DNA of 7,203 bases from an uncultured Ruminococcus sp. (GCA_902765885.1 CACXBN010000072.1:1-7203), one strand, 5' to 3'. Counted from the stretch's first letter, positions 1 through 7,101 are shown. The notes: a model not told the origin generated them from the sequence alone. Made by a program: numbers and translations.

Positions 1-1434
1 AATGATCTTCAGTACATTTTCATTGGAGTGGAAGAATTAAATACAGAAGAAGAAAAGGCTATACCCAAACTTCCAATCTTAGGTATTTCCCAAGCAAGAA
101 TAGAAAAAGATAAAAACACATTGAATTCTCTTCGTTCATTTCTTCATCCGAACGTCTCCTTTGAACTAATAACAAATGAATTTAACAGAAAACCATATAT
201 TCTGCTGGTTGTTTCCAGGCAGACTGGCGGACCATTTATGGTCAGTGAAAAAGCAGAGAAAGACAAGAAAATTAATTTGAAAGCCGGACGATATGTTCGA
301 ATTGAGGCAGAATCCAGGCTGGCCAGAGTTGATGAAGAATATGATCTTCTTCGCAAATTCGCCAACTTTCATTTCAGTTCCATTTCAAGCACTGACGCTA
401 CTCTTGATGATTTAAGCTGGGATCTGATGCGTGAGTACTTCACAGCCAGTAGTGATCGTTCCATATCGAACAGCATGGGAAAAGTCGAAATGAGTAAAGC
501 GCTAAGGATACTAGATAAGAATGACCCCACAGAAAAAAAAGTCAAAAACTTTGGAGTTTTGATGTTTGCTGATCATCCGGATAAGTTTATTCCATATTCG
601 TATGTTGAAATGATTATAGATATGTTTGGAACCAAGAGAAAAATGGAATCCAGATTATTCAGAGGACCAATCTGGAAACAATATCAATTAGTAATAGAAT
701 ACATCAACGATCATTTCCTTAATACGCTAACACTCAGGGAAGATTCTGAAGCCAATAACAGAAGGTTATCTAATTATCCATTCACAGCGGTTGAAGAATT
801 AGTCGCAAATGCACTTGTTCATAACAATTATGAAAACGGAAAACCTATTCAAATCTATATCTCAGAAAAACAAATTAATATAGTTAATTATAATAAGCCT
901 CTTCCCCCACTAAAGATCAGCGATTTAAATGACAGGTCTTTTTTCAATGAAAGAGACACTGAAAACCCTGAGATCAGAGATATGTTTAAGCAATTAGGTA
1001 TCATAGAGTCTTTTGGCACCGGAATTGGCGAAGCCAAACAATCGATGGCCGAAAATGGATCTCCAGAACTGTATTATAGAACTTTTGAAGACAATGTAAA
1101 CGTAACATCCGTAATCATTCCTGTCAATGAAGAATATTATGAGATTAAAAATGGAGCGAAACCAAAGAAAGAACTTTGGATTCAAGATGAAACCAAAGTA
1201 ATAAAAGAGAAAATTGTTCAGTCACCATATTCAGAAAAAATAAAAACAAATCTCATTAAAATATATGATAGTTTGAGCACAGAAGTATTTGGCAATTCTC
1301 AGATAGTTCAGATTTTAGGATGCACAGAAGTTACCGCAACAGCGTATATTAAACGTCTTTTTGACGATTTACATATAATTATTCCTGTTGTTGGAAAAGG
1401 TAAAGGGAAATATAAGTTTACTGTTAGTGCTTGA
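1..1434 (+). CDS. AlbA_2 (Schlafen-type) ATP-binding / RecG-C-like transcriptional regulator, 5'-partial
   Basis: The frame is open from base 1, and the residues before the GTG at 28 (ending YIFIGVEEL) already match the core of an AlbA_2/Schlafen AAA_4 domain. The gene therefore starts outside the window and the GTG is internal. Counting from that GTG, the rest of AlbA_2 runs to about residue 100. A degenerate HATPase_c_4 (RecG C-terminal-like) domain follows, with the N-box-like EELVANALVHNNY at 256-268 and GTGIG at 330-334. A winged-helix segment covers about 405-465. Proteins of this architecture are usually annotated as putative transcriptional regulators or RecG-like ATP-binding proteins; their targets are rarely known and no helicase motor is present. 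The TGA at 1432-1434 is followed almost at once by transposase remnant. The protein ends with a normal-looking winged helix, so the C-terminus is probably intact. It may be a regulator or nucleic-acid-binding part of the island, but nothing in the sequence ties it to the downstream operon. Confidence 0.85.
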   Translation, partial: NDLQYIFIGVEELNTEEEKAIPKLPILGISQARIEKDKNTLNSLRSFLHPNVSFELITNEFNRKPYILLVVSRQTGGPFMVSEKAEKDKKINLKAGRYVRIEAESRLARVDEEYDLLRKFANFHFSSISSTDATLDDLSWDLMREYFTASSDRSISNSMGKVEMSKALRILDKNDPTEKKVKNFGVLMFADHPDKFIPYSYVEMIIDMFGTKRKMESRLFRGPIWKQYQLVIEYINDHFLNTLTLREDSEANNRRLSNYPFTAVEELVANALVHNNYENGKPIQIYISEKQINIVNYNKPLPPLKISDLNDRSFFNERDTENPEIRDMFKQLGIIESFGTGIGEAKQSMAENGSPELYYRTFEDNVNVTSVIIPVNEEYYEIKNGAKPKKELWIQDETKVIKEKIVQSPYSEKIKTNLIKIYDSLSTEVFGNSQIVQILGCTEVTATAYIKRLFDDLHIIIPVVGKGKGKYKFTVSA

Positions 1435-1439
1435 CTATA

Positions 1440-2117
1440 TCAATAAAAGAAATGATGGAAGTAGAGAGGAATGAGCATCTGAGATATGAGAAATCCCAGC
1501 GCTCAGACAGTGACGACGCGCGGAACGGGTATAAGAGCAAGCACATTACAACCAACTATGAGGCATGAAAATTGAGGTACCGCAGTATCGGAAATCGACC
1601 TTCAAGCCACAGGTAGTCAAAAAGCATCAGAAGGATATACCGGAGATAGACCAAAAGATCATCTCTGTGTACGCCAGGAGAATGACAACGAGGCAGATAT
1701 CCGAAACATTCATGGAGATATATGGATTCGAAGCCTCGGAGGGATTCATATCGGACATAACAGACAAACTGCTTCTGTAGATCGAAGAGTGGTAGAAAAG
1801 GCCGCTGAGCAATGTATAATTCGGTGGTTTTCATCGATGGCATTCATTATTAGGTGAAAGACAACAATGCAATTCGGAAAATGGCAGCCTACGGCATACT
1901 GGAGATCAACTGCGAGGGGCGAAAAGAAGTACTATCCATCCTGTTAGGAGACAACGAGAGTGCAAAATACTGGCGGTGCTGAATGAGCTGAAAACTGGGG
2001 CGTGAAGGACATTCTGGTTTTCTGCACAGACGACTCGACCGGGATCAAAAAAGCCATTTCCACAGTTGATTCGAGAACGGAGCATATTAGTTGTAGGACG
2101 TAATATCAAATTAGAGA
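1440..2117 (+). pseudogene. IS256-family (Mutator-type) transposase, decayed internal fragment
   Basis: Conceptual translation across several frames gives a continuous IS256-type transposase: EVERNEHLRYEKSQRSDSD, then NGYKSK, then EVPQYRKSTFKPQVVKK, DIPEIDQKIISVYARRMTTR, FIDGIHY, NESAKYW, and NELK followed by GVKDILVFCTDD. The first catalytic Asp (FID, 1836-1838) and second (CTD, 2029-2031) are recognisable; the region holding the last catalytic Glu is gone. I infer frameshifts near 1565, 1818, 1976 and 1994. In-frame nonsense codons stand at 1778, 1793 and 1851; the first two look like CAG to TAG changes. A stop follows at 2101, and weak similarity (CRT, then YQIR) may run to about 2117. The first 60-80 residues and nearly the C-terminal half are missing, and no terminal inverted repeats were seen. 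The longest intact piece (71 codons from 1565) is not a functional gene. The stretch looks less A+T-rich than its neighbours, consistent with foreign origin. It cannot be mobile by itself. Confidence 0.88.
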
Positions 2118-2122
2118 GAAGG
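2113..2122 (+). promoter_or_regulatory. Ribosome binding site for the OLD-family gene (TTG start)
   Basis: The purine run AGAGAGAAGG ends 10 bases before the TTG at 2133. An in-frame TAG at 2112-2114 leaves no earlier start, so this site and the canonical OLD N-terminus (MRITNIEIKNFRGIK) together fix the TTG. The site lies at the very edge of the transposase fragment, so the IS end may have shaped the present leader. I could not identify a convincing -35/-10 pair upstream. Confidence 0.55.
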
Positions 2123-2132
2123 TACGAACAGC

Positions 2133-3851
2133 TTGAGGATTACAAATATTGAAATCAAAAACTTCCGGGGCATAAAACATGCCTCTGTGTTCTTCCCTCT
2201 TGATTCACGAATTATATGTCTAATTGGTTCTGGCGATAGCGGTAAATCCACATTACTTACTGCAATCGAATGGGCTTTATGGCCGTCTTGGAATCTTATA
2301 GCTACTGATATGGATTTCTACAATTGTGATACTACTGATCCGATCGAAATAACCGTATCAATGACGGAATTGCCAGATGCTCTACAGAAGGAAAACAAGT
2401 TTGGTCTTTACCTGAGAGATTATGCGAAAACGATTCTCGGCGGGGATGATGAGCCTACTGATGATGGAATTGCGATACTTACGGTTCAGCTAACCATAGA
2501 TGAAACATTGGAACCGAAATGGAATGTTATAACCGGCAGAAACGATCCGCGACCGATATCCCATAAAGACAGATGCCAGTTATCCTTTGGTGTGGTCGGG
2601 TATGACCATGAAAAGGATTTCCAATGGGGCAGAGGGTCCGTTCTTCAGAAATACACTGACTCCAGAGATGCACTTCATGGGGCCTTTACACAGGCAATGA
2701 GACGTGCAGTTGAAAATACAAATCTCGATTCACTTGATGACATTGCTCCTAAAATGGTGGAAGTTGGCGGACAATATGGTGTTTCTTTTAAGGGAGAAAT
2801 TCACAATCGTTTATTGATGCAGAACGGATCATACTCTACTGCAGTAGGTGTATTTGATGATAAGGTCCCATTTGTGCGACGTGGACTCGGCAGCAAGAGA
2901 CTTCTTTCCATTGGTATGAATGTGAATGCATATAATGACGGTACTCTGGTTCTGGTAGATGAAGTTGAAACCGGTCTGGAACCATATCGGATTTCCGCAT
3001 TGATCAATCATTTCCGAACAGAGTTCAAAGAACATGGTCAATTAATCATGACTACACATTCTGTTAGTGCAGTTTGTGAGTGCAATGTGACGGAAGTGGC
3101 TGTCTGTAGCAATAACGAAGGAGAATTTAGGCTTCATTATCTTAACGAGAAAGAAGATATTACTGCTGATGTCCAGGCACTTCTTCGATCTTATCCCGAT
3201 GCATTTCTCTGTAAAAGGGTTATTGTCTGCGAAGGAAAAACAGAAGTAGGGATGCTCCGAGCATTTGAGAAATATCGGGAAAGGAAAGGTAAACCCAGAT
3301 TTGCATATTATGATGTTGGAATGATTCCTGGGGGCGGTGGTAATAATTTCTTTCAGCTTGCTCGATTGCTTTATGGATGTGGATTTGATGTATCCATTTT
3401 AATGGATTCTGACATTTCTAGTGAAGAAACTCAGAAGCAGGAAATGAGAAGTTTGGATATCCCGGTGTTTGATTGGGAACAGGGATATGCTATTGAGGAA
3501 CAGATCTTTCAAGATGTCAGTCTGGAATGCGCTAATAAGCTATTAGCAATAGCCATTGAAGAAAAATCATTTGAGCACGTTATTTCAAAATTGAATACAG
3601 CATTTACTAAAAAAATCCTTCCATACGGTGTGAAAAATGAAGTAATTTATATCAAAGAGGATATTTCTAGTGAGGATAGAGTGAAAATCGGGACAGTTGC
3701 AAAAAACAAGAAGTCAGAATGGTATAAGAATACATCGAAAGGTGAATTGATTGGAGATATAATTTTTGATGAATTTGATGGAATGCAGGAGTGCCGATTA
3801 AAATCACAGTTTCTCGCTTTACAGAATTGGGTGACCGACAATGAAAGCTGA
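2133..3851 (+). CDS. OLD-family ATPase/TOPRIM endonuclease, GajA-like (Gabija nuclease component)
   Basis: This 572-residue protein has the two-part OLD layout. The N-terminal SMC/ABC-like ATPase opens with MRITNIEIKNFRG and shows Walker A GSGDSGKST (32-40), a signature-like RGLGSKR (250-256), Walker B LVLVDE (D276, E277) and an H-loop TTHS (H309). The C-terminal TOPRIM domain has VIVCEGKTE (catalytic-type E367), a PGGGGNN loop (399-405) and MDSD (D425, D427), the acidic residues expected to bind the metal. A later acidic AIEEQIF motif and a Lys-rich stretch near 510-520 resemble the distal TOPRIM region of GajA. OLD nucleases cut DNA; in Gabija the GajA protein forms a tetramer that nicks DNA and is restrained by nucleotides. 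The length is close to the roughly 580 aa of characterised GajA. The gene overlaps the UvrD-like gene by 11 bases, the expected GajA-GajB arrangement. Sequence similarity to known GajA looks low, so an OLD nuclease of another subgroup is possible. The start is TTG. Confidence 0.9.
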   Translation: MRITNIEIKNFRGIKHASVFFPLDSRIICLIGSGDSGKSTLLTAIEWALWPSWNLIATDMDFYNCDTTDPIEITVSMTELPDALQKENKFGLYLRDYAKTILGGDDEPTDDGIAILTVQLTIDETLEPKWNVITGRNDPRPISHKDRCQLSFGVVGYDHEKDFQWGRGSVLQKYTDSRDALHGAFTQAMRRAVENTNLDSLDDIAPKMVEVGGQYGVSFKGEIHNRLLMQNGSYSTAVGVFDDKVPFVRRGLGSKRLLSIGMNVNAYNDGTLVLVDEVETGLEPYRISALINHFRTEFKEHGQLIMTTHSVSAVCECNVTEVAVCSNNEGEFRLHYLNEKEDITADVQALLRSYPDAFLCKRVIVCEGKTEVGMLRAFEKYRERKGKPRFAYYDVGMIPGGGGNNFFQLARLLYGCGFDVSILMDSDISSEETQKQEMRSLDIPVFDWEQGYAIEEQIFQDVSLECANKLLAIAIEEKSFEHVISKLNTAFTKKILPYGVKNEVIYIKEDISSEDRVKIGTVAKNKKSEWYKNTSKGELIGDIIFDEFDGMQECRLKSQFLALQNWVTDNES

Positions 3852-5295
3852 GGAGATAACACTTATTCAATCCAAACACAATGCTGCGATAATTGCTCCG
3901 GCAGGTCATGGAAAAACTGAAATGATCACGGATCTTGTGGATAAATTGCCTGGAACAAAACTGGTTCTGACTCATACGAATGCAGGCGTAGCTGCCCTCA
4001 TGAATCGCTTCAAAAAGAAAAACGTTGATGCAAGCAAGTATTATTTGTCGACAATTTCATCATTCTGTATGAAATGGACAGAAGCATATCCTTCAACAGC
4101 AGGTATTAGACCTACCATGAAGGTAACAGATAAGGATTTCTATTCAAAAATCCATACAGGGACATCGAGGATATTCACTCACAGTTGGGCAAGAGATATT
4201 ATTGAAAAGACATATAGCTGTGTTCTTGTTGATGAGTATCAGGACTGTGTTCTTGCGCAGCATCAGATTTTTGTGGAGTTAAACAAGACAGTTCCAATAT
4301 ATGTGTTAGGAGACCCTCTTCAGGCAATTTTCGGATTTAAAGAGTCTCTGGTTTCTTGGAAAAACATCTGCTTTGATGTTCTTGAAGATGAGATAGAAAC
4401 ATACCCGTGGAGATGGGAGAAAACAAATCCAGCACTAGGACAGTACCTGAATGATGTTCGAAAGAAATTGCTTCCGGGATTAGATAAGAAGGAAGTAAGG
4501 CTATCTACTATTCCCAACCAAACATCAGTATTCAACATCAATCCCGCTGATATTCACGGATCGGTGATCTATAGCATTGTCAAGAAATATGATTCGGTGT
4601 TATACATCGCAAAGTGGGAAACAGATACTAAAGCATTTGCAAAAAGTAGCGGGGGGATATTCCAACATGATGAAAAGCAAAACTTAGACGAACTTTACAA
4701 TTTTGCAATGCGCCTTGATGTTGATGATGTTGTCACAAGAGGAAAAGTATTGTTTAATTTTATTGGCGAATGCGCTTCTGGAGTTTCAAGCGAGCTTGGG
4801 TCATATGAAAGTCACATCATATCCGGTGATTATGATTTCCACAGGATTAAAAAGCATCCAGAGTTTGGAAGCAGGATGATCAGACTTCGCGAAACAAACA
4901 GCTATGACAGTATGTTGAGAATCCTAGAATGGATAAAGGCGTGCAAGGATCTACGAATTCATAGACGGGAATTATTTAATGAGATGCAACGATCCATCAG
5001 GAGAGCGAGAGATAGCCAAGACACTATTCTAAAAGCAGCACAGGATATACGGATGATCCCGGGAAATCAAAGTAAATATTCTAATTTTAAGTATCTTTCA
5101 TCACGTACACTATTATCAAAGGGTTTAGAATTTGACTGTGTAATCATTGACCTGAGTAAGGTTGACACGGGAAGGGGTAATAACAATCGTTATTCAGTAA
5201 CAGATATGTATGTAGCAATGACCAGAGCTATGAAGGCGATCTACTTCATCACTGATCAAGAGTCAGTACTTCTTACCGCTCCACAGGGGATTTGA
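3841..5295 (+). CDS. UvrD/Rep-like superfamily 1 DNA helicase, GajB-like (Gabija helicase component)
   Basis: This 484-residue SF1A helicase contains most of the expected motifs. They are a Q-motif-like EEITLIQ (4-10), Walker A APAGHGKT (19-26), motif Ia LTHTNAGVAALM, the STISSFC block, motif II VDEYQD (D131-D135), motif III GDPLQAIFGF (157-166), a PWRWEKTNPALG segment at the usual motif IV position, motif V SKGLEFD (426-432) and motif VI VAMTRA with Arg462. It is much shorter than true UvrD/Rep/PcrA (about 650-750 aa) because the 1B/2B accessory regions are reduced. That matches GajB, about 494 aa in the characterised system. In Gabija, GajB binds the GajA core and senses or processes DNA ends. 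The ATG at 3841 lies inside the OLD gene (11-base overlap) and no strong Shine-Dalgarno is visible, so translational coupling is likely. All core ATPase residues are present, so I expect it to be active. Confidence 0.9.
   Translation: MKAEEITLIQSKHNAAIIAPAGHGKTEMITDLVDKLPGTKLVLTHTNAGVAALMNRFKKKNVDASKYYLSTISSFCMKWTEAYPSTAGIRPTMKVTDKDFYSKIHTGTSRIFTHSWARDIIEKTYSCVLVDEYQDCVLAQHQIFVELNKTVPIYVLGDPLQAIFGFKESLVSWKNICFDVLEDEIETYPWRWEKTNPALGQYLNDVRKKLLPGLDKKEVRLSTIPNQTSVFNINPADIHGSVIYSIVKKYDSVLYIAKWETDTKAFAKSSGGIFQHDEKQNLDELYNFAMRLDVDDVVTRGKVLFNFIGECASGVSSELGSYESHIISGDYDFHRIKKHPEFGSRMIRLRETNSYDSMLRILEWIKACKDLRIHRRELFNEMQRSIRRARDSQDTILKAAQDIRMIPGNQSKYSNFKYLSSRTLLSKGLEFDCVIIDLSKVDTGRGNNNRYSVTDMYVAMTRAMKAIYFITDQESVLLTAPQGI
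5285..5290 (+). promoter_or_regulatory. Ribosome binding site that decides the peptidase start (ATG 5298)
   Basis: AGGGGA lies 7 bases before the ATG at 5298, an ideal distance. It would sit only one base from the alternative in-frame TTG at 5292, which is too close. The ATG is therefore the preferred start, and the site lies within the last codons of the helicase gene. Confidence 0.6.
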
Positions 5296-5297
5296 CA

Positions 5298-5993
5298 ATG
5301 AGGGAAATGATTTATGAATACAAACATTTTATGGAGATTGACACTTTTCCCGAATTTGAAATAGAATACTATGCTCTGGACTATTCCAAAGACTATATCT
5401 ATGGTGCTCAAGCAGTCTATGATGTGAAAACAAAGAAACATACATTACGGTTGCCTGCAGATTTTGAAGTTCCAAGATTTCTATTATTCCATGAATTGAC
5501 ACACATTCTTGATGTTGAGAAGTATTCTGTCGGAGAGAAGAATCATGATCTCTGTTTACATGGTTTTACAGAATACCACGCATCTCAGGTAGAACTGATG
5601 GTTATGATAGGAGCAAAGACAAAAAGAAGTACGGTATGCTTTTCAATGAAGGATCAGATTAACAGATCCGATTGTTCTGTGCAAAAGTACATCAATAATA
5701 AGCTGGAAACAGCAAGAAAACTGATACTGGACTTGGATCGATACAGAAGAATAGATGGACTTGGGGTTTTATATAATTTCCTTGGATTGAGATCAATTTG
5801 CAGTCTGTATTCGTCTGACTTTATTGATCAATATGATTATAACGACTTTGTGAAAACGATGTCTTCATACCTTTTTATATTCTTGAAGAACTATATGGTC
5901 GGATGGGTAAATGATGTAGATAAAGCTGTTGGTCTTTATTCGAATGTACGGGGAAAGATAGACTTTTCTAAAAGGAGATTAATAAAGATATGA
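5298..5993 (+). CDS. Putative zinc metallopeptidase, ImmA/IrrE-like, with HExxH motif (Gabija-associated)
   Basis: From ATG 5298 the product has 231 residues. It carries the zinc-protease signature FHELTHILD, with H65, E66 and H69. A second conserved-looking block, HGFTEYHASQVE (88-99), provides E92 as the likely third zinc ligand in an ExxA context. That spacing of about 23 residues after the HExxH motif is typical of ImmA/IrrE-type gluzincins, which cleave regulatory proteins such as phage or mobile-element repressors. No helix-turn-helix is evident, so it is not a full ImmA-repressor fusion, and no signal peptide or clear transmembrane helix is seen, so it is probably cytosolic. The C-terminal half (about 115-225) is helical and Lys/Tyr-rich with no domain I recognise. 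The start codon lies two bases after the helicase stop, and its stop overlaps the next ATG (ATGA), so it is firmly inside the operon. Peptidase class is well supported by the motif; substrate and role in defence are unknown. Confidence 0.75.
   Translation: MREMIYEYKHFMEIDTFPEFEIEYYALDYSKDYIYGAQAVYDVKTKKHTLRLPADFEVPRFLLFHELTHILDVEKYSVGEKNHDLCLHGFTEYHASQVELMVMIGAKTKRSTVCFSMKDQINRSDCSVQKYINNKLETARKLILDLDRYRRIDGLGVLYNFLGLRSICSLYSSDFIDQYDYNDFVKTMSSYLFIFLKNYMVGWVNDVDKAVGLYSNVRGKIDFSKRRLIKI
5972..5977 (+). promoter_or_regulatory. Ribosome binding site for the PD-(D/E)XK nuclease gene
   Basis: AAGGAG, within a longer AAAAGGAG run, is the strongest Shine-Dalgarno in the window. It lies inside the 3' end of the peptidase gene, 12 bases before ATG 5990. 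The spacing is slightly long, but the ATGA stop/start overlap also allows coupled re-initiation. Confidence 0.6.
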
Positions 5994-6742
5994 ATAATAC
6001 TCTTGATGAAAGAAAAGCAATCCTGGTCTTGATTTCGCAAGTACAAGCATTACGTGATACGATTCAAAGTACATTAAACAATTCTATTGCACAAGAGCAT
6101 AGCCGTTATGTCAGTTTCAAAAGTTATGCAATAACATATAATGACCTTGCCGAAAGAGCACGTCAAGTATTAAAAATATCAACAGTGTTTTACACATTCA
6201 ATACCAGAGATATGAAATCATACATGGGTACTCTCTGGGGATATCAAAAGCATGTTATGGAGCAAGTATTATTATGCACAAAGCTTCTTTTATCGAATCT
6301 TGAAGGCAGTGTGGATTTTGTCAATGATGAATTCGACAACATTGGAAATTTTATTCAAACTCACCTTCGGGCAGCAATTTACCAGCAGCCGGAAAAAGAA
6401 ACTGAAGTACAAAATACGATTGAAAATCTGTTGATTGGACGTGGCTTATCAAAAGGAGCAGATTATGATCGCGAATCTGGCAAATTTGAATTTTCAGGTA
6501 AGGAATATATTCCCGACTTTATTATTCCGAAAATGAATCTATGTATTGAAGTGAAGTTATTAAAAGAAGGCAGGCGCTCAAAAATGGTTGAGGAAATCAG
6601 TGCTGATATAACAGCTTATAAAAAGAAATATGAACGAATTCTGTTTATTGTTTATGATCTTGGAGTGATTCGAGATGAAGTAGAGTTTAAGCGTGATATT
6701 GAGATGACGGACGGGGTAAAAGTAGTAGTGGTAAAGCATTGA
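5990..6742 (+). CDS. PD-(D/E)XK endonuclease, DpnII/MboI-type fold, with helical N-terminal domain
   Basis: This 250-residue protein has a C-terminal nuclease domain of the REase_DpnII-MboI kind. An acidic helix (KETEVQNTIENLL, about 140-152) is followed by KEYIPDFII with D176, then CIEVK with E187 and K189. Together these form the PD-(x)n-ExK metal-binding triad. Downstream are a DITAYKKKY helix and the FIVYDLG strand that in this family ends the core. The N-terminal 130 residues are predicted to be mostly helical (many Leu/Gln/Asn heptad-like stretches) and match nothing I recognise; they could mediate partner or DNA binding. No methyltransferase is present in the window, so this is unlikely to be a classical restriction enzyme. 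It is more plausibly an effector nuclease in a defence operon. The gene shares the ATGA overlap with the peptidase gene. Its stop is immediately followed by the HerA remnant, so it is the last intact gene. Confidence 0.8.
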   Translation: MNNTLDERKAILVLISQVQALRDTIQSTLNNSIAQEHSRYVSFKSYAITYNDLAERARQVLKISTVFYTFNTRDMKSYMGTLWGYQKHVMEQVLLCTKLLLSNLEGSVDFVNDEFDNIGNFIQTHLRAAIYQQPEKETEVQNTIENLLIGRGLSKGADYDRESGKFEFSGKEYIPDFIIPKMNLCIEVKLLKEGRRSKMVEEISADITAYKKKYERILFIVYDLGVIRDEVEFKRDIEMTDGVKVVVVKH

Positions 6743-6743
6743 T

Positions 6744-7009
6744 ATATTAAAACTTACGAATATTAATGATCAGAGTTGCATTAAGAATCTTCTTCCGGAT
6801 AATAATGCGTCCTTAGTTGATGTGCTTCCAACACTGGCCGCTGGAGAATGTTGGTTGTCGGAGATGCTGTTCCCCTGCCAGCGGTGGTTAAAATGGATAT
6901 GCCTAATCCAGTGCCGAACTCAAGTAATGTAAATGTATATGATGAATGGAATAAAGACTGGATTGATATTGTATTTGACGATGTTATCCGAAGATGGAGA
7001 AGAGAATAG
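6744..7009 (+). pseudogene. C-terminal remnant of a HerA-type DNA-translocase ATPase, frameshifted
   Basis: The reading frame from 6744 gives NINDQSCIKNLLPDNNASL followed by VDVLPTLAAGEC. After a one-base deletion in a T run near 6851, the next frame continues LVVGDAVPLPAVVKMDMPNP, then VPNSS and NVYDEWNKDWIDIVFDDVIR to a TAG at 7007. LLPDN, LPTLAAGE, VVGDA.PLP and PNSS are the hallmarks of the extreme C-terminus of HerA/DUF87 ATPases, which work as hexameric motors with nucleases or SIR2-type partners in defence systems. Only about 88 of roughly 550-650 residues remain, with no Walker motifs and no start codon. The similarity starts essentially at the stop of the preceding nuclease gene, so the junction looks like a recombination scar where the operon replaced most of a herA-type gene. 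It is non-functional. Confidence 0.8.
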
Positions 7010-7057
7010 CAGCTATACTCTTAATTCTGTTAAAAACCTTTATAAATAAGAAAGCTG

Positions 7058-7076
7058 TGGCAACATATTGGCAACA
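7058..7076 (+). repeat. Tandem pair of TGGCAACA direct repeats, 11-base period
   Basis: TGGCAACA occurs at 7058-7065 and again at 7069-7076, separated by TAT. The copies are one helical turn apart, so a protein could bind both on the same DNA face. Such spacing is seen in arm-type integrase sites and some operator pairs. There is no gene nearby within the window to assign it to, and with only two 8-mers chance is not excluded. Confidence 0.4.
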
Positions 7077-7080
7077 GAAA

Positions 7081-7101
7081 ATCGGATAGCCCATATCCGA
7101 T
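7081..7101. repeat. Perfect 8-bp inverted repeat, possible hairpin
   Basis: ATCGGATA and TATCCGAT flank the five-base loop GCCCA. On the + strand no T run follows, so it is not a classical terminator in the operon direction. On the - strand the stem is followed by TTTT, so it could be a weak terminator for a gene entering from the right. It could equally be a protein-binding palindrome belonging to an integration site. Confidence 0.4.

Noticed and set aside
28..30. GTG as the true start of the AlbA_2 gene
   Set aside because: The frame is open to base 1 and the upstream residues YIFIG belong to the conserved AlbA_2 core, so the real start is outside the window.
1565..1780. A 71-codon open frame as a small independent gene
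   Set aside because: Its product is a middle slice of an IS256 transposase, continuous with homologous pieces in other frames on both sides.
3667..3975. A 102-codon minus-strand frame across the OLD/UvrD junction
   Set aside because: It is antisense to two well-supported genes, has no recognisable motifs, and no ribosome site is evident.
5292..5294. TTG start for the metallopeptidase, overlapping the helicase stop
   Set aside because: The AGGGGA site at 5285-5290 is one base away, too close, while it is well placed for ATG 5298.
6252..6434. A 60-codon plus-strand frame inside the PD-(D/E)XK gene
   Set aside because: It overlaps a supported gene in another frame and has no domain or ribosome site.
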